This document shows, in pieces, positions 56,177 through 64,000 of a stretch of 64,000 bases of DNA; the first letter of the stretch is position 1, and every line of letters begins with the position of its first letter. This stretch comes from Bacteroides sp. 519 (GTDB lineage Bacteria; Bacteroidota; Bacteroidia; Bacteroidales; Bacteroidaceae). The notes below the pieces were generated by a model. It ran no database searches, was not told the DNA's origin, and worked only from the letters and a program-made list of their open reading frames with translations. A program made the position numbers and the translations under genes. Location: contig NZ_QVMJ01000001.1 in assembly GCF_010500955.1 (NCBI RefSeq), positions 500,215 to 564,214 of the forward strand, in the 5' to 3' direction.

Positions 56177-57757
56177 TTAAAGATGGGTTTCTACAATCCA
56201 TTCTCCCAAATTACGTTCATTTGCATCAAAATTTACTCCTATTTTAATAAGTGTTCTTTCATCAGCAGTGTAGGGAATTAAATAGCCTTTATCATTGATT
56301 TGTTTGATGGCTTGCTCTGCCGATCCATTTAATTTGAACTCAAATACATAAATATAGTTTGTAGTTTTTACCACTGCATCTGCACGGCCACGTGCACTGC
56401 GAATTTCTGTTTCGGTAAATTCGCCCATAAGTTTGAATACCAAATAGAATACAACTTGGTAATGACGTTCAGTTCGATCATTCAGTTCATAGGGGAAATC
56501 AGCAAAAAAGGCACGGAGGCGGGTAAGGAAAGATTCTGTTTCGCCATTACGCAATTCATTGATAAAGCGTCCTATGTAAAAGGATGTGTCTTCGGAAGGA
56601 ATAGTAGTATAAAATGGAGTTATAAAATTAAAGAAACCATATTTTACTTCTTCATTGGGATAGCCAAGTGTATATACACGAAATTCAGGGTCGAACGATT
56701 TGATAGTTAAATACCCACTTTGATAAATCATGGGTACGGGATTATTCACATTTGCCCGATCATCTGTAAGCGAAGCTGCTGATACTTCAATGCCATCCAG
56801 TTTACGTAGGTCGAAGTCTGTTTTTTGCAGCATTTCCACAAGGAAGGTAGGTGTACCACTGGCAAACCAATAATTACGTAGTTTACCCGATGAAATAGTG
56901 TTTAGAATACTGAACGGATTGAAGAGTCCTTCTTTTTGATCTTCGTTAAAATAGTATCCATCGTACATGCGGGTGAGCTCGGCCATTATTTCTTCCTGCG
57001 ACATTTTATTATTGTTGGCTAGCTTTTCCAGTTCGGGTGCAAAGTTGGTTTCTATCTCTTCTCTGGTTAACCCACAAAGATCGGAAAAACGTGGATCAAG
57101 ACTGATATCTACCAATTGATTTAGATTACTGAATATACCTACTTGTGCAAATTTGGTTACTCCGGTAATGAAAACAAACTGTAACCATTGATCGGCACTT
57201 TTCAGTACAGAATAGAAGGCAGTTAGTGTTTCGCGGAACTCCTGCTGAAGGCTTTCGTTATGAAGGCTACGCAACAATGGTTTGTCGTATTCATCAATAA
57301 GTACTACTACGCGAAGGCCGGTCTTCTCGTACGCTTTGCGAATAACAGTCATAAAACGGCCGGAATGTGTAATACCTTCGCCACTGGTTTCGTATATTTG
57401 TTCCCATTCGCGAAGCTGACGTTCAAGCATGTCGTGCAGACTTTGTTTGTCGTCATATTTCTCTGCATTCAAATCGAGATGCAGTACCGGGTATTTCTTC
57501 CAGTCTTTCTCAACAGTTTCAATAAAAAGTCCTTTAAAAAGTTCTTTCTTCCCTTGAAAATAGGCTTCGAGGGTAGACAACATTAAACTTTTTCCAAAAC
57601 GACGCGGACGACTCAGAAAATAGGGATTGTCCAGTTGTATAAGTTTATACATCTGTAGAGTTTTGTCTACATATAAATAACCCTTATTACGGAGTTTTTC
57701 AAAACTCTGAATGCCAATAGGATAGCGGCGGTGGAATGAATCTAGTATGTCGTTCAT
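56177..57757 (-). CDS. AAA-ATPase-like / PD-(D/E)XK nuclease-like protein
   Basis: 526 residues from ATG at 57757 (an upstream TTG is unlikely). AAA-ATPase-like domain: IGIQSFEKLRNKGYLYVDKT, FLSRPRRFGKSLMLSTLEAY (Walker A variant) and VVVLIDEYDKPLLRSL (Walker B). The C-terminal DUF1703/PD-(D/E)XK part has RGRADAVVKTTNYIYVFEFK, where Asp and ExK are nuclease-like, then AIKQINDKGYLIPY. These proteins are abundant, multicopy and mobile in Bacteroidales genomes; function is unknown, with ideas including defence or transposon origin. Complete frame, no decay. Confidence 0.88.
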   Translation of the reverse strand: MNDILDSFHRRYPIGIQSFEKLRNKGYLYVDKTLQMYKLIQLDNPYFLSRPRRFGKSLMLSTLEAYFQGKKELFKGLFIETVEKDWKKYPVLHLDLNAEKYDDKQSLHDMLERQLREWEQIYETSGEGITHSGRFMTVIRKAYEKTGLRVVVLIDEYDKPLLRSLHNESLQQEFRETLTAFYSVLKSADQWLQFVFITGVTKFAQVGIFSNLNQLVDISLDPRFSDLCGLTREEIETNFAPELEKLANNNKMSQEEIMAELTRMYDGYYFNEDQKEGLFNPFSILNTISSGKLRNYWFASGTPTFLVEMLQKTDFDLRKLDGIEVSAASLTDDRANVNNPVPMIYQSGYLTIKSFDPEFRVYTLGYPNEEVKYGFFNFITPFYTTIPSEDTSFYIGRFINELRNGETESFLTRLRAFFADFPYELNDRTERHYQVVFYLVFKLMGEFTETEIRSARGRADAVVKTTNYIYVFEFKLNGSAEQAIKQINDKGYLIPYTADERTLIKIGVNFDANERNLGEWIVETHL

Positions 57758-57791
57758 ACAATAAACTTTCAAATATAGTTACGAAGATACT

Positions 57792-57824
57792 AAAAAAAAA
57801 CTCCCAGTCAACCTGACCGAGAGT
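57792..57824 (-). terminator. Intrinsic terminator after the S9 peptidase
   Basis: Stem 57800-57810 with 57814-57824 has two G-U pairs when read on the minus strand, and is followed leftwards by nine T. It lies just beyond the peptidase stop and separates it from the ATPase-like gene. Confidence 0.85.
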
Positions 57825-57848
57825 TTTTATATACTATTTACATTTTTC

Positions 57849-59936
57849 TTACTTCAACCATTTATCCAACCATCCAAAGAATGTACGTTGCCACAAAATA
57901 CCATTCTGTGGTTTCAATACCCAGTGATTTTCATCTGGGAATAACAGTAACTCTGCCGGAACATCCTGAAGTCTGGCAGCATTGAATGCCATTGTACCTT
58001 GCGAAACTGGTACACGAAGATCTTTTTCACCGTGTATACATAGAATTGGAGTGTCCCATTTTTCAACAAACAAGTGTGGAGAGTTTTTATATGTATTTGC
58101 TACAGCAGGATTCTTTTTATCCCAGTATGGCCCAGCCATATCCCAGTTGGCAAAGAACATTTCTTCTGTATCCAGATACTGAACTTCCATATTGAATATA
58201 CCACAGTGCGAAATGAATGCTTTGAAGCGCTTTTCGTGGTGACCAGCCATCCAGTAAACTGTATATCCGCCAAAGCTGGCGCCAACACAACCCAGACGTT
58301 CTTCGTCAATAAAAGGTTCTTTAGCCATAACATCGATAGCAGTGAATAAATCTCTCATACACTGACCACCGTAATCACCACTGATTTGTTCGTTCCATTC
58401 CAAACCAAAGCCCGGAAGACCACGGCGGTTAGGAGCAACAATAATATAATCATTGGCAGCCATCATTTGCATGTTCCAGCGGAACGACCAGAATTGGCTT
58501 ACTGCATTTTGCGGACCACCTGTACAGTACAGAATAGCAGGATACTTTTTGTTCGGATCAAATTCCGGAGGATAAATAACCCATGTAAGCATGTCTTTGC
58601 CATCGGTAGTTTTCATCCAACGTTCTTCTACGCGGCCCATTTCAAGCTGATCGTATATGTGTTTGTTCTCGTAAGTGAGTTGAGTAGCCTGTCCGTTCAT
58701 GTCAACAGCATAGATCTCGTCGGCCATGCTCATAGAGTGGCGTTTAGCAATCATCTTATCACCACAAAGTGCAACCGATGCATAATCGTGAACCCCTTCG
58801 GTAAGTGCTTTTATTGTTGCAGAGGCTACATCAACCGCATAAATTTGAGTTTTACCGTGCCAAACACTGGTAAAGTAAATGGTTTGAGCATCTTTACTCC
58901 AAGTATAGTCATCTACGTTCGAGTCGAGTGACTTGCTTACGAAACGTTTCTCTCCTGTTTCCAGGTTCATAACGAATAAACGGTTCCAGTCAGATTCGTA
59001 TCCATCGCGTTCCATGCTTAGCCATGCAATACTTTTGCCATCGGGAGAGTATTTGGGGTTGGTATCGTAACCCATGTTTCCTTCGGTGATATTTATAGCT
59101 TGCTTAGTTTTCAAATCATAAATATAAATATCCGAGTTGGTTGAAAGTGCATATTCCTTTCCAATCTTCTTTTTACAGGTATAAGCTATTTTATCCGAAG
59201 TAGTATTCCAGGCCAGCTGTTCTATACCTCCGAAAGGCTTCATTGGGCTTTCGTAAGGTTCGCCTTCCAGGATATCTGTTACATTTGAGATTGCATTCCC
59301 GTCAAAACCGGCAACGAAAGGGTGGGGGGCAGTGGTTACCCACTCGTCCCAATGTTTATACATTAAATCATTTCTGATAATTCCGCTTGATTTAGAAAGG
59401 TCGGGATATTTATCGGCAGTGCTATCCAGAACTTTTATTTGCGAGATGAACAACAATTTCTTTTCATCCGGCGAGAATGCGAAACCTTCAATATCATCTT
59501 TGTAATTGGTAAGTTGTTTTCTTCCGGTACCATCGGGATTCATTTCCCAGACCTGACTGCTTCCGCTTTCACCACTCAAGAAAGCAAGTTTGCTGCCATT
59601 TTTAATCCATGTTACTTCATTCTCGGAGAAAGGAGTTTTAGTGATTTGTTTATTGTCGCTTCCATTGGCATTCATAACAAATACTTCGCGGTTGCTTTTG
59701 TTTTCGGGAACGCTGTAATAAGCAACTGTATAAACAATTTGTTTTTCATCCGGCGATACTTCAACGCCACCAATACGTCCGAATGCCCAGAGTGCTTCCG
59801 GAGTCATTTTCTTACCATCAATCTGTATGTTTGATTTCTCGATAAGAACCTGGTTTGTTTTTCCTGTCTCATTGTTTGTAGTACAGGAGGCCAGCAATAA
59901 TGCTGTTGACATAATGACTAGATTAATAGGTTTCAT
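57849..59936 (-). CDS. S9-family prolyl-oligopeptidase-like lipoprotein
   Basis: 695 residues. A lipoprotein signal ends LIVMSTALLLASC with TTNNE after it. The first ~430 residues are a beta-propeller of WD/PD40-type blades (IAWLSMERDGYESDWN, YFTSVWHGKTQIYAVD). The alpha/beta-hydrolase domain follows, with the nucleophile Ser in GCVGASFGGYTVYWMAG, Asp in CIHGEKDLRVPVSQG and His in LFPDENHWVLKPQN. It should cleave acyl or oligopeptides in the periplasm. It lies downstream of yidC on the same strand, separated by a long hairpin. Confidence 0.93.
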   Translation of the reverse strand: MKPINLVIMSTALLLASCTTNNETGKTNQVLIEKSNIQIDGKKMTPEALWAFGRIGGVEVSPDEKQIVYTVAYYSVPENKSNREVFVMNANGSDNKQITKTPFSENEVTWIKNGSKLAFLSGESGSSQVWEMNPDGTGRKQLTNYKDDIEGFAFSPDEKKLLFISQIKVLDSTADKYPDLSKSSGIIRNDLMYKHWDEWVTTAPHPFVAGFDGNAISNVTDILEGEPYESPMKPFGGIEQLAWNTTSDKIAYTCKKKIGKEYALSTNSDIYIYDLKTKQAINITEGNMGYDTNPKYSPDGKSIAWLSMERDGYESDWNRLFVMNLETGEKRFVSKSLDSNVDDYTWSKDAQTIYFTSVWHGKTQIYAVDVASATIKALTEGVHDYASVALCGDKMIAKRHSMSMADEIYAVDMNGQATQLTYENKHIYDQLEMGRVEERWMKTTDGKDMLTWVIYPPEFDPNKKYPAILYCTGGPQNAVSQFWSFRWNMQMMAANDYIIVAPNRRGLPGFGLEWNEQISGDYGGQCMRDLFTAIDVMAKEPFIDEERLGCVGASFGGYTVYWMAGHHEKRFKAFISHCGIFNMEVQYLDTEEMFFANWDMAGPYWDKKNPAVANTYKNSPHLFVEKWDTPILCIHGEKDLRVPVSQGTMAFNAARLQDVPAELLLFPDENHWVLKPQNGILWQRTFFGWLDKWLK

Positions 59937-59950
59937 TGTTTTAAGATTTT

Positions 59951-60044
59951 AAGGAGGTAAAGAATGGAAGGAGGTAAAGGAGGTAAAGTATCCTGCGGCA
60001 TCGCAACTTTACCTCCTTTACCTCCTTCCATTCTTTACCTCCTT
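59951..60044. repeat. Perfect 39-bp inverted repeat with TGCGGCATCG loop
   Basis: 59951-59989 and 60006-60044 are exact reverse complements over 39 bp; the 16-nt loop contains TGCGGCATCG. The stem is made of GGAGGTAAAG words. It lies between yidC (stop at 60049) and the downstream peptidase gene and should act as a strong terminator or transcript-stabilising stem. Confidence 0.93.
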
Positions 60045-60048
60045 TTGT

Positions 60049-61893
60049 TTATTTTTTCTTATTCTGTTGTTCCTTCAGCATTCTTTCCTGTTCTTTTTGC
60101 ATTGCTTCCAAGCGGGCAGCGAATCCGGATTTCTTTTTATCCTTATTCTTCTTTTTGTTAGCTTCCAGCTGTGCAAGAAGCTTTTCCTCGTTGGTAGTTT
60201 TACGCAATACAATCATAGTAAGAATACTGATTAGTGTTGAAATAAAATAATAGTAGTTCAAACCAGCCGGATAATTGTTCAAAACGAACAAGAACATAAC
60301 CGGCATCAGATACATCATCCATTTCATTGCAGGCATTTGCTGCTGACCAGTATCTTGTTGAGACATGGTGAACTTGGTATTCAAAATAGTTGTTACCGTC
60401 ATTAACAAACAGAACAAACTAAGATGATTGCCCAGGAAAGGAATGGTGAATGGGAAAGTGATAATGGCATCGTATGTTGAAAGGTCACTAGCCCACAAGA
60501 AACTTTCCTGACGCAGTTCGATAGCACTAGGCACAAACATAAAGAGAGCCATTAGGATAGGGAACTGAATAAGCATAGGCAAGCAACCTCCCATTGGGCT
60601 AACACCATATTTACTGTAAAGTGCCATGGTTTCCTGTTGCTTCTGCATGGCATCTTCCTGTTTAGGATATTTTTTGCCAATTTCTTCAATCTGCGGTTTC
60701 AATACACGCATTTTAGCAGAAGAGATATACGTTTTCCATGTAGTAGGGAAAATGATAATCTTTACAATGATGGTCATCAGCAACAGAACCATTCCCATAC
60801 TTAATCCCCAGCTTGATAGCCAGTCGAATATATTGATGGTAAACCATTTGTTAATCCATCGCAAAACAGGCCATCCCAAATATACCAGTCTATCCAGTTG
60901 AAGTTTATCCTCGCGTCCTTTATCGAAAGACTTTAATGTTTTGTAGTGGTTAGGACCAAAGTAGAAGTGCATGTTAGTGGTTTCCTGACCACTTGGATCG
61001 AAGAATGTGGTCATTTCTGCACTGTAATCCTTTATATATCCGCTACCCTCATTTTCTGGTCTTGATTTTAATATACCTTTCTCAAAACTCTGGTCGGCAA
61101 TAAATACAGAAGAGAAAAACTGGTTTTTGGCAGCAATCCAATCCAAGCGTCCCGACATGGACTCTTGTTCATCTTTCGCCTCCGATAGATTGTCGGTACC
61201 TTCTCCGGTTTTCTTATAAGTAAGGTTCGATAAACGGTTTTCGTACGTAAATCCTTTTTCGTACTGGCGGGCCCGCTGTTTCCATTCAATGTCAACATAG
61301 TTGGCCGATGCCAGTTTGTCTGTCATTCCGGTAGCCTGAATATTAAAATCCATCATGTAACTATCCGGATGGAGTGTATATATAAAATCAATATAACTGC
61401 TTTCGTTGGCCATCAGGCGCATGATAACACTGTTATCCGTTTTATTAACCGGAGTGAAAAAGTAATCTTTGGTTTGAATGGCTTCCTGTTTGTTATAGAA
61501 ATCGAAGTTCAGCGATGCATCTTTGCCTTCAAAAAGCACAAGAGGCTCTTTTTGCTGATCGAGGTATTCTTTCAGCATGGCCGAGTAAACACGACCTCCC
61601 TGAGTGGTTAATGTTATTTTTACCACTTCGTTTTCAATCGTAACAAACTCTTCATTACCATTAAGGGCGTTAAAGAAAACAGCCGAAGAGTCTCTTTTTA
61701 CCTCTTCTTTTTCGTTAGCCAGTGCTGCTAATCTTTTTTCTTCTAACTTTTTCTCCTCTTGCCTAACCAACTCAATAGAGTCGTTGTAGTGTTGGTAGGC
61801 TTCCAATTGTTCTTTACTGGGGCGGCTGAAATAGCTAAATCCAACTAATAATAATACTATAAGGACGAGACCGGTTACGGTATTTTTATCCAT
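60049..61893 (-). CDS. yidC: Membrane protein insertase YidC
   Basis: 614 residues. An N-terminal membrane anchor ([19 protein letters not shown]) precedes a large periplasmic beta domain (about 70-350). The conserved insertase core follows (about 355-560): [60 protein letters not shown] and [19 protein letters not shown] lysine-rich tail ends KEQQNKKK. YidC inserts and folds inner-membrane proteins alone or with SecYEG. It lies 54 bp after pyrG on the same strand, a common Bacteroidales arrangement. Confidence 0.97.
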   Translation of the reverse strand: MDKNTVTGLVLIVLLLVGFSYFSRPSKEQLEAYQHYNDSIELVRQEEKKLEEKRLAALANEKEEVKRDSSAVFFNALNGNEEFVTIENEVVKITLTTQGGRVYSAMLKEYLDQQKEPLVLFEGKDASLNFDFYNKQEAIQTKDYFFTPVNKTDNSVIMRLMANESSYIDFIYTLHPDSYMMDFNIQATGMTDKLASANYVDIEWKQRARQYEKGFTYENRLSNLTYKKTGEGTDNLSEAKDEQESMSGRLDWIAAKNQFFSSVFIADQSFEKGILKSRPENEGSGYIKDYSAEMTTFFDPSGQETTNMHFYFGPNHYKTLKSFDKGREDKLQLDRLVYLGWPVLRWINKWFTINIFDWLSSWGLSMGMVLLLMTIIVKIIIFPTTWKTYISSAKMRVLKPQIEEIGKKYPKQEDAMQKQQETMALYSKYGVSPMGGCLPMLIQFPILMALFMFVPSAIELRQESFLWASDLSTYDAIITFPFTIPFLGNHLSLFCLLMTVTTILNTKFTMSQQDTGQQQMPAMKWMMYLMPVMFLFVLNNYPAGLNYYYFISTLISILTMIVLRKTTNEEKLLAQLEANKKKNKDKKKSGFAARLEAMQKEQERMLKEQQNKKK

Positions 61894-61947
61894 GTTTAAA
61901 TTTTTAAGTTTTGAGTTTCTTAATTCTCAATTTTCAATTCTCAATTT

Positions 61948-63555
61948 TTAGTTCTCGATGGCCGCCTTGATAAATGACATAAATAATGGGTGTGGATGCA
62001 GAACTGTACTGCTGTATTCCGGATGGAACTGGGTTCCGACGTACCACTTAAGTTCCGGAATTTCCACTATCTCTACAAGATCGGATTCCGGGTTAACCCC
62101 TACACATTTCATGCCAGCTTTTTCAAACTCGTCTCTGTATGCGTTATTAAATTCGTAACGATGACGGTGACGTTCCTGAATATGTTCTTTCTGATATGCT
62201 TCATATGCTTTGGTATTTTTCTTCACAACGCACTCAAAAGCTCCCAATCGCATGGTGCCACCCATGTTAGTGATTGCTTTCTGCTCTTCCATGATATCAA
62301 TAATATTGTGCGGTGTTTTTTCGTCGAATTCAACCGAGTTAGCATTGGCATATCCTAATACATTTTTAGCAAATTCAATGGCCAGACATTGCATACCTAG
62401 ACAAATACCAAATGTTGGAATATTGTTTTCGCGGGTATATTGGGCCGCAACAAGTTTTCCTTCAATTCCACGTGAGCCAAATCCCGGACAAATAACAATA
62501 CCGTCAACATGGCTGAGTTTCTCTGCCACATTTGCAGTTGTTATACCTTCGGATTGAACAGACTCTATCTTTAACTTGCGATCATTGTAGATTGCAGCTT
62601 GCGAAAGCGATTCAAGAATTGATTTATACGCATCTTGCAATTCGGCATACTTACCTACTAAGGCAATACGAACTTCTTTTGTTGCATTTGAACGCCGGGT
62701 AAGGAAGTTTCTCCAAGGAATTAATTCCGGATCTTCTCCAATGGGTAATCCCATTTTGCGTAGAATTGTTTTGTCTACATTCTGTTCTTGCATCATCAAT
62801 GGTACTTCATAAATGGTAGGTACATCCATTGATTGAACAACAGCTGCTTCTTCAACATTGCAAAAGAGAGCAACTTTCTTTCTCAGGTTTGCACTCAGGT
62901 TGTGTTCCGAACGCAATACAAGTATGTCGGGCTGAATACCCAACGACTGCAATTCTTTAACAGAGTGTTGGGTTGGTTTGGTTTTCAGTTCTTTGGCAGC
63001 AGCAAGAAATGGTACATAAGTTAAGTGTACACATAGTGCATTTGGCCCTAGTTCCCATTTAAGCTGACGGATACTCTCCATATAAGGAAGCGATTCAATA
63101 TCACCAACCGTACCACCTATTTCGGTGATAACAAAATCGTATTTATTGTTTTTATCGTTTCCAAGGTATTTAATATTTCTTTTTATCTCGTCGGTTATAT
63201 GGGGTATTACCTGTACCGTTTTACCTAGATAATCTCCACGACGCTCTTTGTCAATTACGCTTTTATAAATACGGCCGGTAGTAATACTGTTGGCTTTTCT
63301 GGTTTCGATACTTAAAAAACGCTCATAATGTCCTAAGTCAAGATCTGCTTCATGACCATCTACTGTTACATAGCATTCACCGTGTTCGTAAGGGTTTAAT
63401 GTACCCGGGTCGATGTTGATATACGGATCAAATTTCTGAATGGTTACTTTATAACCTCGTGCTTGCAATAATTTACCGATAGATGAGGAAATAATACCTT
63501 TTCCTAGCGAAGAAGCTACACCACCGGTTACGAAAATATACCTTGTTTCTGCCAC
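61948..63555 (-). CDS. pyrG: CTP synthase
   Basis: 535 residues. Synthetase domain: YIFVTGGVASSLGKGIISSS, DPYINIDPGTLNPYEHGECY, EVPLMMQEQNVDKTIL. The glutaminase domain (about 290-535) has nucleophile Cys in FGICLGMQCLAIEFAKNV and His/Glu in WYVGTQFHPEYSS. It makes CTP from UTP, ATP and glutamine. The start codon is GTG at 63555 giving the standard MAETRYIF opening; no in-frame ATG lies just upstream. It is followed by yidC. Confidence 0.98.
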   Translation of the reverse strand: MAETRYIFVTGGVASSLGKGIISSSIGKLLQARGYKVTIQKFDPYINIDPGTLNPYEHGECYVTVDGHEADLDLGHYERFLSIETRKANSITTGRIYKSVIDKERRGDYLGKTVQVIPHITDEIKRNIKYLGNDKNNKYDFVITEIGGTVGDIESLPYMESIRQLKWELGPNALCVHLTYVPFLAAAKELKTKPTQHSVKELQSLGIQPDILVLRSEHNLSANLRKKVALFCNVEEAAVVQSMDVPTIYEVPLMMQEQNVDKTILRKMGLPIGEDPELIPWRNFLTRRSNATKEVRIALVGKYAELQDAYKSILESLSQAAIYNDRKLKIESVQSEGITTANVAEKLSHVDGIVICPGFGSRGIEGKLVAAQYTRENNIPTFGICLGMQCLAIEFAKNVLGYANANSVEFDEKTPHNIIDIMEEQKAITNMGGTMRLGAFECVVKKNTKAYEAYQKEHIQERHRHRYEFNNAYRDEFEKAGMKCVGVNPESDLVEIVEIPELKWYVGTQFHPEYSSTVLHPHPLFMSFIKAAIEN

Positions 63556-63980
63556 AATTATATAATTTATTGAAAATCAAATATTCTACAAAACTGCAAA
63601 ATTACAAAAAAAAGGAGAAGATTACCGATTTTCCGGAAAAACAAATAATGGTTATCTGAAATTTCTTAATTAACACACAAGGTATGCACATTATTATTAA
63701 TCGGATTATTATTTTAAAGTTGCGGATTGCGCAGGATTACACGGATTTTAAAATCAACGCTACAGAAGGTTTTCGACGAAAAAAGTGTCACAAGTGTCAC
63801 ACTGCGTCTAATTTATTAAAGCACAGATTGTTACAGTGTGACACTTTGCCTGTTTTAAGAAAAATAAGTACCACCGAAGTGTCACACTGAAATGTTTCAA
63901 AAGTAAGCGTCTCCGCTTTGTCGCCTATATTGTCTTTTCCTTGTTCTGTATCTTTGCATTTAATTTTTATATAATATTTT
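63556..63980. other. Gene-free gap with AGTGTCACACTG elements
   Basis: I see no convincing gene in this 425-bp gap; a 68-codon frame (63684-63890) crosses the repeats and has no protein-like character. AGTGTCACACTG occurs at 63793-63804 and 63878-63889 and inverted (CAGTGTGACACT) at 63834-63845, so the middle copy can pair with either outer one. An extra AGTGTCAC lies at 63784. A -7-like TATCTTTG lies at 63949-63956, before the gene starting at 63981. Confidence 0.6.
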
Positions 63981-64000
63981 ATGCAAGCCTCAGAACTATA
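63981..64000 (+). CDS. 5' end of an unidentified gene, cut by the window
   Basis: ATG at 63981 opens MQASEL and the window ends in the seventh codon. A consensus-like TATCTTTG (63949-63956) lies 24 bp upstream, which supports a real start. Nothing can be said about the product. Confidence 0.45.

Noticed and set aside
63684..63890. 68-codon plus-strand frame upstream of the window end
   Set aside because: It crosses the AGTGTCACACTG repeats, has no recognisable domain or start signal, and its composition is not protein-like.

Overview
The window looks like a low-GC Bacteroidales chromosome (phylum Bacteroidota). The evidence is a SusC/SusD/SusE/SusF starch locus, an AraC-type hybrid two-component regulator, promoters of the TTTG-N19/20-TAnnTTTG class (for example 11121-11152 and 2550-2583), lipoproteins with acidic residues after the cysteine, and DUF4494, NlpE-like and type B L31 proteins. 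I cannot name the genus.

Layout. 1-3000: accessory region with a 23-bp-period palindrome array, an Imm17-like membrane protein, a frameshifted lipoprotein, an AbiEi/AbiEii toxin-antitoxin pair and a small divergent ORF. 3035-11044: mostly housekeeping and membrane genes (YqaA, holin-like protein, HAD phosphatase, NlpE-like lipoprotein, MORN-repeat protein, L31, secreted nuclease, short AraC regulator, class II aldolase). 11179-17988: three plus-strand genes, a giant HTCS-like regulator whose phosphorelay residues are replaced, a TPR/membrane/helical regulator, and a tyrosine phosphatase lipoprotein. 18041-18220 holds two short-period repeat arrays. 18248-30713: a maltodextrin/starch utilisation locus, with MFS transporter and LacI repressor on the minus strand and susC-susD-susE-susF-GH13 amylase divergent on the plus strand; a LacI-type palindrome lies in between. 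30818-32302: an M48-like protein without the zinc motif.

32533-44792 is a very large CRISPR array. I counted 189 repeats of 29 nt and 188 spacers, with a mean period of 65.06 nt. Repeat polarity and the position of the cas genes put the leader at the right end, so the array is read leftwards. The cas operon (52571 to 45010, minus strand) is cas6-cas5-cas3-cas8-cas7-cas4-cas1-cas2, a complete type I-B-like set in a permuted order. Spacer families encode the same short peptides with mostly synonymous changes, which points to repeated sampling of the same coding genes in related mobile elements.

52762-64000: housekeeping genes (pncB, DHOD-like, YggS, DUF4494, AAA-ATPase/nuclease-like protein, S9 peptidase, yidC, pyrG). 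Several gaps here and elsewhere carry long hairpins built from short repeated words, two of which share a TGCGGCATCG loop. The window ends at the first codons of a plus-strand gene.
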